From DASUBV01 sp035763085 (GTDB lineage: Bacteria; Actinomycetota; Actinomycetes; Streptosporangiales; Streptosporangiaceae), in contig DASUBV010000409.1 in NCBI GenBank assembly GCA_035763085.1, positions 1 to 10,008 on the forward strand: a stretch of 10,008 nt of DNA, read 5' to 3'. The notes under the pieces were generated by a model. That model saw only the letters and a program-made list of their open reading frames with translations. It was not told where the DNA came from and ran no database searches. Below are positions 6,068 through 10,008 of this stretch, one piece after another; within the stretch, counting starts at the first letter, position 1, and each line of letters starts with the position of its first letter. The translations under genes were made by a program, and so were the position numbers.

Positions 6068-7378
6068 TCAGGCGGTGATCTCGGCCAGTGCGGGAGCGCT
6101 GCGTCTCCGGATGCTGCCGCCACCCGGCGGGCTCTTGCCCGCCTTCAGGACCAGCCGCGCGGCAGCGGCCGCCGCCTTCAGGCCGAGCTCGACGGCGACG
6201 CTCAGGTACGTATCGGCGGTCAGCACGACGCTGGAGTGGCCCAGCTGGTCGGCGATCGTCTTCAGCTCCTCACCCGCCAGCAGCATCAGCGTGGCAGCAC
6301 CGTGCCTAAGGTCGTGCAGTCGCACGGGCGGCAGGCCGGTCTCCTCGACCAGGTCATTGAACGTGTGAGTCAGGTAGGACGGGGACAGCGGCTCGCCGTC
6401 CTCATGCGTGAAGACCCAGCCCTGGGGCGCGACGCCGGCCTTGGCGAACTGCCGTGTTTGCCTGCTGCGAAGCGCGCGCAGGACGATGACCGTCTCCGGG
6501 TCCAGGGCGACCGCGCGGCGGCTGGATTCCGTCTTCAGCGGGCACGCCCGCAGGTGGCCGTCCGCCCCCTGCTGGAGCTGCCGGGAGATGTAGGCGATCC
6601 CCTCGTCCAGGTCCAGGTCATCCCACCTCAGCCCGCACGCCTCGCCGCGCCGCAGCCCGCGCATCGCGATCAGGTGGTACGCGGGGGACAGCGGGTGACT
6701 GGCGATGGCGGACAAGAACTGCGCCAGCTGCGCCGGCGTCCACACCGCCACCACGGGCCGCTCGCCGGTCCGCCGCCACTCCTGGACGCGCCGCCTGGTC
6801 CACACCACCGCGAACGGCCTGCGGCCCTTCGGCAGCTTCAGGTACCTGGCCGGGTTATCGGAAATCAGTCTCTCCCGGACGGCGGCGTTGAGTGCGGACC
6901 GCAGGGTCGAGAACAGCCGCCGTGCCGTCGCCGCGGTCATTCCGTCGTCGAACAGCCGCTGGAAGGCGGCCTGCACGTGGCCGATGTGCAGCTCGCGCAG
7001 CAACACCCCGTCCAGCAGCCCGCGGAAGTACAGCCGGATGTGGCTGCGGTACATGCGCCGTGTGCTGTCCCGCAGCCGCGCTCTCGTCTCGGCCCAGGTG
7101 TCCAGCCACTCCACCACCGTGTAAACGCCGTCGCGCGGATCGCCGAGCACGGGGACGCTCAGCCGGTCCCGTGCGGCGGAAGCGGCCTCAGGCGTCAGGT
7201 AACCGCCCCGGCGAAGCCGCCGCCTCCCGCTGCCCATGTGCCTGGGCAGGTCAAGGCTGAAGTACCAGCTTCCGTGCCCGGCCTCGCTCAGCCGCGGGCA
7301 CGTCGCGCCCCGCCGCCCGCCTTGCCCGTCCCGGCACCCGCATCGGGCGAATACCGAGCCAGAACCCCGCCTGCCCAA
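6068..7378 (-). CDS. Tyrosine recombinase / phage-type integrase (tRNA-proximal copy)
   Basis: A 436-residue site-specific recombinase from the proposed TTG start. Seen: an N-terminal SVFARCGCRDG...CPRL...GHGSWYFSLDLP region (8-45), probably the arm-type DNA-binding domain with a Cys cluster. A core-binding SAM-like domain spans about 85-200 (VVEWLDTWAETR, STRRMYRSHIRLYFRG). The catalytic domain from about 205 has R243 in RGLRRGEACGL, K282 in PLKTESSRR, H355 and R358 in LHDLRHG, H381 in QLGHSS and nucleophile Y391 in ADTYLSV, a complete set. No ATG or GTG exists near the conserved start. TTG 7378 fits by alignment with the neighbouring integrase and follows AAGGGG by 9 bases, but the start is uncertain. 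The in-frame upstream extension to 7576 overlaps the next gene and is unlike it. The gene points at tRNA-Lys, its likely target (inference). Confidence 0.88.
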   Translation of the reverse strand: MGRRGSGSVFARCGCRDGQGGRRGATCPRLSEAGHGSWYFSLDLPRHMGSGRRRLRRGGYLTPEAASAARDRLSVPVLGDPRDGVYTVVEWLDTWAETRARLRDSTRRMYRSHIRLYFRGLLDGVLLRELHIGHVQAAFQRLFDDGMTAATARRLFSTLRSALNAAVRERLISDNPARYLKLPKGRRPFAVVWTRRRVQEWRRTGERPVVAVWTPAQLAQFLSAIASHPLSPAYHLIAMRGLRRGEACGLRWDDLDLDEGIAYISRQLQQGADGHLRACPLKTESSRRAVALDPETVIVLRALRSRQTRQFAKAGVAPQGWVFTHEDGEPLSPSYLTHTFNDLVEETGLPPVRLHDLRHGAATLMLLAGEELKTIADQLGHSSVVLTADTYLSVAVELGLKAAAAAARLVLKAGKSPPGGGSIRRRSAPALAEITA

Positions 7379-7486
7379 CCAGAACCGCCCCTTCTCTCGG
7401 CGCCATCCGACGGGACATAATCGGGCACAGGGCAGCCGGGGAACGGCCGAGTCGGCGACTTGAAGCCGCACCGTTACCGCGAAGCG

Positions 7487-7509
7487 ACAAGCCGACGCGG
7501 CCGGCTTGT
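7487..7509 (-). terminator. Hairpin downstream of the second integrase
   Basis: A perfect 8-bp stem ACAAGCCG/CGGCTTGT with a 7-base loop lies 33 bases past the second integrase stop, in the 163-bp gap between the two integrase genes. There is no T run on the minus strand. It would separate the two integrase transcripts if it terminates. Confidence 0.5.
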
Positions 7510-7541
7510 TTACCCACTCACCCGGGGCGGTGCCCTTGCGG

Positions 7542-8891
7542 TCAGGCCGCGCGGTTCTGGCGCCGGCGACCTGCACGCGCCCATGCCGGGAGCGGACGCT
7601 TGCGTGCCCGCCGGGCCACGGGCTTGCCGCCCGTGGCCGGGCACCGGGCCGGGAACAGGAGCGCGGCGGTGCGCTCGGCGGCGGTGCGGGCGGTTTCCGG
7701 CAGGACGGACGTGTAGGTGTCGGCGGTCACGGTGATGGTGGAGTGGCCGAGCTGGTCCTGCACGACCTTCAGGTCGGTCCCGCCCGCCAGGGCGAGAGTG
7801 GCGGCACCGTGCCGCAGCCCGTGCAAGGTGACTGGCGGCAGCCTCGAATCGGCGACCAGGGCACGGAACAGGCGGGTCAGCCGGTCCGGGGCGACCGGGC
7901 CGCCGGCCGGCGTGGTGAACACGTAGCCCGTCTCGGTCCACCGGGTGCCGGCGGCGGCCCGCTCGGCCTGCTGCTGCAGTTGGTGCTCGCGCAGGGCCGC
8001 GATCGTGGTCCTGTCGAGCGCGACGACCCGCCGCCCGGCGTCGCTCTTCGGCGGCGCGACGGCCAGCCGGCCGCCGAGCTGCTGCAGCTGCATCGACACC
8101 GTGAGCGTCCCGGCCTCCAGGTCCACGGCGGCCCAGGTGAGCCCGGCGGCCTCGCCGCGCCGCAGGCCGCGCAGCGCGACCAGGTGGAACAGCGCGTACA
8201 GCCGGTGCCCCCGCACAAAGCGGAGGAACTGCGCCGTCTGGGCTGCGGTCCACACCCCGACTTCCGGCCGCCGCCCGTCATGCTGCCACCGCTCAGTCAT
8301 GGCCGCGGTCCATACCTGCGGCCGCAGGCGCATCTCGCTGGGCAGCTCCGGGTGCCGGCCCGGGTTGACGGCGATCAGCCCGGCGCGGACCGCGCCGTTC
8401 AGCGCCGCCCGCAGCGTGGCGTGGATGCGGTGCAGCGTCGCCGCGCTCACCGGCCGCCCGAGCGCGGTCTCGTCGCGGATGACCGCGGTGAACATGGCCT
8501 GCACGTCCCCGGCCGTCAGGGCCGTGAGCGGGATGCCGCCCAGGTACGGGACCAGGTACGTGCGCACGTGCGCCGCGTAGCTGCGGCTCGTCGAGGCGCG
8601 CAGCGACACCCGCGAGGCCAGCCACCGGCGCAGCCACTCCCCCGTCGTCAGCCCCGGCTCGGGGCCTGCGGCCGGGGATGCGAGCGCCAGTATCGCCGCG
8701 ACCGACGCCGCCTGGGTGGGGAACCCGCCGCGCCGTACCCGCCGGCGCTGTCCGGCTGCGGACGGCAGGTCGGCGCTGAAGTACCAGCTCCCGTGCCGCG
8801 GCGACCGCAGGCCCGGGCAGCGCGCCCCCACCAGCCTCCCCGTCGACCCGTCCCGGCACCCGCACCGGCGGTAGACCGAACCGTGATCCAT
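7542..8891 (-). CDS. Tyrosine recombinase / phage-type integrase (distal copy)
   Basis: A 449-residue recombinase of the same subfamily as its neighbour. Seen: N-terminal HGSVYRRCGCRDG (3-15), CPGL and HGSWYFSADLP (33-43) match the other copy almost word for word. A core-binding domain (GEWLRRWLASRVSLRASTSR) and a catalytic domain follow, with R244 in RGLRRGEAAGL, K282 in PPKSDAGRR, H357 and R360 in LHGLRHG, H383 in QLGHST and Y393 in ADTYTSV, all present. The C-terminal tail after 410 is rich in Arg/Lys. ATG 8891 follows a GGGGAGGG ribosome site by 3 bases and matches the conserved N-terminus, so the open frame upstream to 9026 is not used. The tandem arrangement suggests stepwise accretion of two elements or a recombinase pair. 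Its own target site is not visible. Confidence 0.9.
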   Translation of the reverse strand: MDHGSVYRRCGCRDGSTGRLVGARCPGLRSPRHGSWYFSADLPSAAGQRRRVRRGGFPTQAASVAAILALASPAAGPEPGLTTGEWLRRWLASRVSLRASTSRSYAAHVRTYLVPYLGGIPLTALTAGDVQAMFTAVIRDETALGRPVSAATLHRIHATLRAALNGAVRAGLIAVNPGRHPELPSEMRLRPQVWTAAMTERWQHDGRRPEVGVWTAAQTAQFLRFVRGHRLYALFHLVALRGLRRGEAAGLTWAAVDLEAGTLTVSMQLQQLGGRLAVAPPKSDAGRRVVALDRTTIAALREHQLQQQAERAAAGTRWTETGYVFTTPAGGPVAPDRLTRLFRALVADSRLPPVTLHGLRHGAATLALAGGTDLKVVQDQLGHSTITVTADTYTSVLPETARTAAERTAALLFPARCPATGGKPVARRARKRPLPAWARAGRRRQNRAA

Positions 8892-9127
8892 GATCCCTCC
8901 CCTGAGGTAACGATCCCGGCCCAGCAGCACTACCATGCACACGCGCACCAGAGAGCCAGCTCGAGATCCACCCCGAATCAGCTGAATCAGGCTCCGGCAC
9001 GAGTCCTGGCCTTGCCCGGGCACCACGGGCTTCCGCCCGCATGCACGCTGCCGGATCGTTGACCGTCACCGAGGCCGCCCGGCCACTGTCCGTGCGCGGA
9101 TAGCGTGTTTGCGCGGCTGAGATTCCG

Positions 9128-9299
9128 GTGGCGGTTGAGGCTGAGCTGGCGCGGTTGCGGGCGGAGAACACGCGGCTGCTCAAGCTGCTGAAGCTGACTC
9201 CGCAGCAGGCCGCCCCGCCAGTGCCCGGGCAGGTCGCTTTCTTCGAGGCAGCGCCAGGGTCGTGCATCACCGGTCATCGCAGGAGGCGAAGGTGGCGTT
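9128..9299 (+). pseudogene. N-terminal fragment of a TOTE conflict-system primase/helicase protein, frameshifted and truncated
   Basis: The first ~57 residues match, from memory of the family, the N-terminus of TOTE conflict-system proteins (primase-polymerase plus helicase, thought to act against invading DNA). Seen: from GTG 9128, VAVEAELARLRAENTRLLKL (a coiled-coil heptad stretch), LTPQQAAPPVPG and QVAFFEAAPG. After APG the frame is lost by one missing base near 9260. It continues one frame over as VHHRSSQEAKVAF, matching the family's SSPEAKVAFF segment. Similarity then stops dead at about 9299, and the following bases (SPGYTPEGCQKC) are unrelated. Full-length relatives run to many hundreds of residues, so this is a remnant. 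No clear ribosome site precedes the GTG. Confidence 0.6.
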
Positions 9300-9382
9300 C
9301 AGTCCCGGGTACACACCTGAAGGGTGCCAGAAGTGCGCTCGTGGCCTCTGAGCTGCAATTTTCTGGATTAAGCCGGTGGTCT

Positions 9383-9540
9383 TCATGCCGCCCGTCCGTA
9401 CTCGTGGGTCAGCCCGCCGAGGACCTTGCGGCGTCGTATCCGCGCCGTCAGGCCGGCGACTGGGGCGGTGGTGATGTCGGGTATGGCTGGCCCAGTTGAC
9501 GGCGGTCTGGATGTGGACGCCGAGCGTTTCGGGCGGCTCT
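9383..9540 (-). pseudogene. Decayed C-terminal transposase/recombinase-like remnant
   Basis: Two short protein-like pieces lie on the minus strand in different frames just past the YihY stop: ETLGVHIQTAVNWA, then RRRKVLGGLTHEYGRAA ending at a TGA (9383-9385). The latter resembles the RRDRLGGLxHEYxxA tail I recall from actinobacterial IS3/IS481-type transposases; the former resembles the C-terminus of some actinobacterial recombinases. Neither has a catalytic motif. The stretch 9300-9382 after the stop shows no gene and is comparatively A/T-rich in places; it could be the terminal part of an insertion sequence. Family assignment is tentative. Confidence 0.3.
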
Positions 9541-10008
9541 TCAGCGGCCGGATGGACGCCGTTCAGGATCCTGGTTTCGTGGGTCCGGGTGCGGGGGGCT
9601 GCCGAAGCTGACGTCGATGTTCTCGAAGCTCTTATGCCGTTCGGTCTTCGCGTAGGAGGTGTAGGCACGCTGGTCTGCGGAGGTGAGATCGGCGCTGTCG
9701 GTGAACGGGCCTAGCAGGCTGCGCGGCCATAGCTGCCCGGCGCGCACGGCGTTGAATTCCGCGCAGATCACCACCGTGACAGCACCGAGGTAGATCCAGG
9801 CGAGCAGGCCCAGGACGAGCGCGAACAGGCCGTAGGTGGCGGTCGCGCCCTTGAGCTTCTGCCCCAGCAGCAGGGTGCCGGCCAGTTGCAGGGCCTGCCA
9901 GGTCACGGCGGCGGCGATCGCGCCGGCGCGGATCTGCCGGACGGTGACAGGGCGCGCGGTCAGCACCTTGAACGCAGCGGTGAACAGCGTCACGTTCAGC
10001 GCGATCGC
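9541..10008 (-). CDS. YihY/BrkB family inner-membrane protein, C-terminal part
   Basis: The last 155 residues of a YihY/virulence factor BrkB family protein; its 5' end lies beyond the right edge (the frame continues upstream as AIALNVTLFT). Seen: RQIRAGAIAAAVTWQALQLA followed by GTLLLGQKL forms one membrane segment, and TYGLFALVLGLLAWIYLGA followed by VTVVICAEFNAVRAG forms the last. AEFNA is a family hallmark near the end. A hydrophilic cytoplasmic tail rich in charged residues and proline follows (DPRNQDPERRPSGR). The internal GTG at 9993 is not the real start. Function in the family is uncertain, despite old labels as ribonuclease BN. It appears intact. Confidence 0.85.
   Translation of the reverse strand, partial: AIALNVTLFTAAFKVLTARPVTVRQIRAGAIAAAVTWQALQLAGTLLLGQKLKGATATYGLFALVLGLLAWIYLGAVTVVICAEFNAVRAGQLWPRSLLGPFTDSADLTSADQRAYTSYAKTERHKSFENIDVSFGSPPHPDPRNQDPERRPSGR

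Larger units (their letters stand above)
5838..8891. mobile_element. Integrative element end (integrase module) next to tRNA-Lys
   Basis: Inferred unit: tRNA 3' end, terminator, phased repeats, then two minus-strand tyrosine recombinases. Integrases facing a tRNA 3' end mark the attL side of integrated phages and ICEs. No second copy of the tRNA 3' end is seen in the window, so the far end is unknown and may be deleted or beyond the right edge. No excisionase, replication or transfer gene is visible. The coordinates only enclose the visible module. Confidence 0.5.

Noticed and set aside
7452..7470. Minus-strand TTCAAGTC resembling the tRNA T-loop, a possible att site between the integrases
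   Set aside because: Matches are limited to about 11 of 16 bases and the flanks do not follow the tRNA 3' end; chance is likely.
7506..9062. Long plus-strand open frame over the second integrase
   Set aside because: It is the antisense of a gene with all tyrosine recombinase catalytic residues; the translation is Gly/Arg/Gln-rich with no domain. The same applies to 6236-7420 over the first integrase.
1..10008. CRISPR array or retron-like structure
   Set aside because: No regularly spaced repeats of CRISPR length, no cas or reverse transcriptase motifs; the only phased repeat is the short 11-bp set at 5889-5921.

Overview
The window is GC-rich throughout, with strong G/C preference at third codon positions and several GTG or TTG starts. 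The proteins (ArsR-rhodanese fusion, DUF4396, small HATPase_c proteins, a TOTE-type fragment) are typical of Actinomycetota. The genus cannot be fixed from the sequence. Gene calls come from reading protein motifs by eye; no database search was run.

Left part (1-4733) is a sulfur/redox-stress neighbourhood. A metallo-beta-lactamase persulfide-dioxygenase-like protein with a rhodanese domain (minus, cut by the window edge) is divergent from an ArsR repressor fused to a rhodanese domain. A dyad operator lies in their 72-bp gap. Then come an L-2-haloacid dehalogenase-type HAD hydrolase (minus), a flavoprotein disulfide reductase that has lost its FAD-binding N-terminus, a DUF4396 membrane protein broken by two small indels, and a thioredoxin-fold protein behind a promoter that looks like a MerR/CueR-type one. 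The likely theme is persulfide/thiol or metal(loid) stress, but two of its members are broken.

Middle part (4734-5880) holds a frameshifted HATPase_c regulatory ATPase (minus), about 500 bp without a gene but with a near-perfect GntR/HutC (DasR-like) operator, and an intact tRNA-Lys(CTT) followed by a strong intrinsic terminator.

Right part (5881-9300) is an integration hot spot at the 3' end of tRNA-Lys. It has three tandem 11-bp repeats, then two related tyrosine recombinases in tandem, both pointing toward the tRNA and each with a hairpin just past its stop. A broken N-terminal fragment of a TOTE conflict-system protein and a decayed transposase-like tail follow.

From 9541 to the edge is the C-terminal part of a YihY/BrkB family membrane protein (minus), which looks like ordinary chromosomal sequence.

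Five reading frames in 10 kb are broken by truncation or indel. The region is therefore either decaying accessory DNA or, for the single-base events, partly affected by sequencing error. No complete novel system is visible. The most interesting items are the paired integrases with the phased repeats beside the tRNA, the TOTE remnant ending at a junction, and the three candidate operators.
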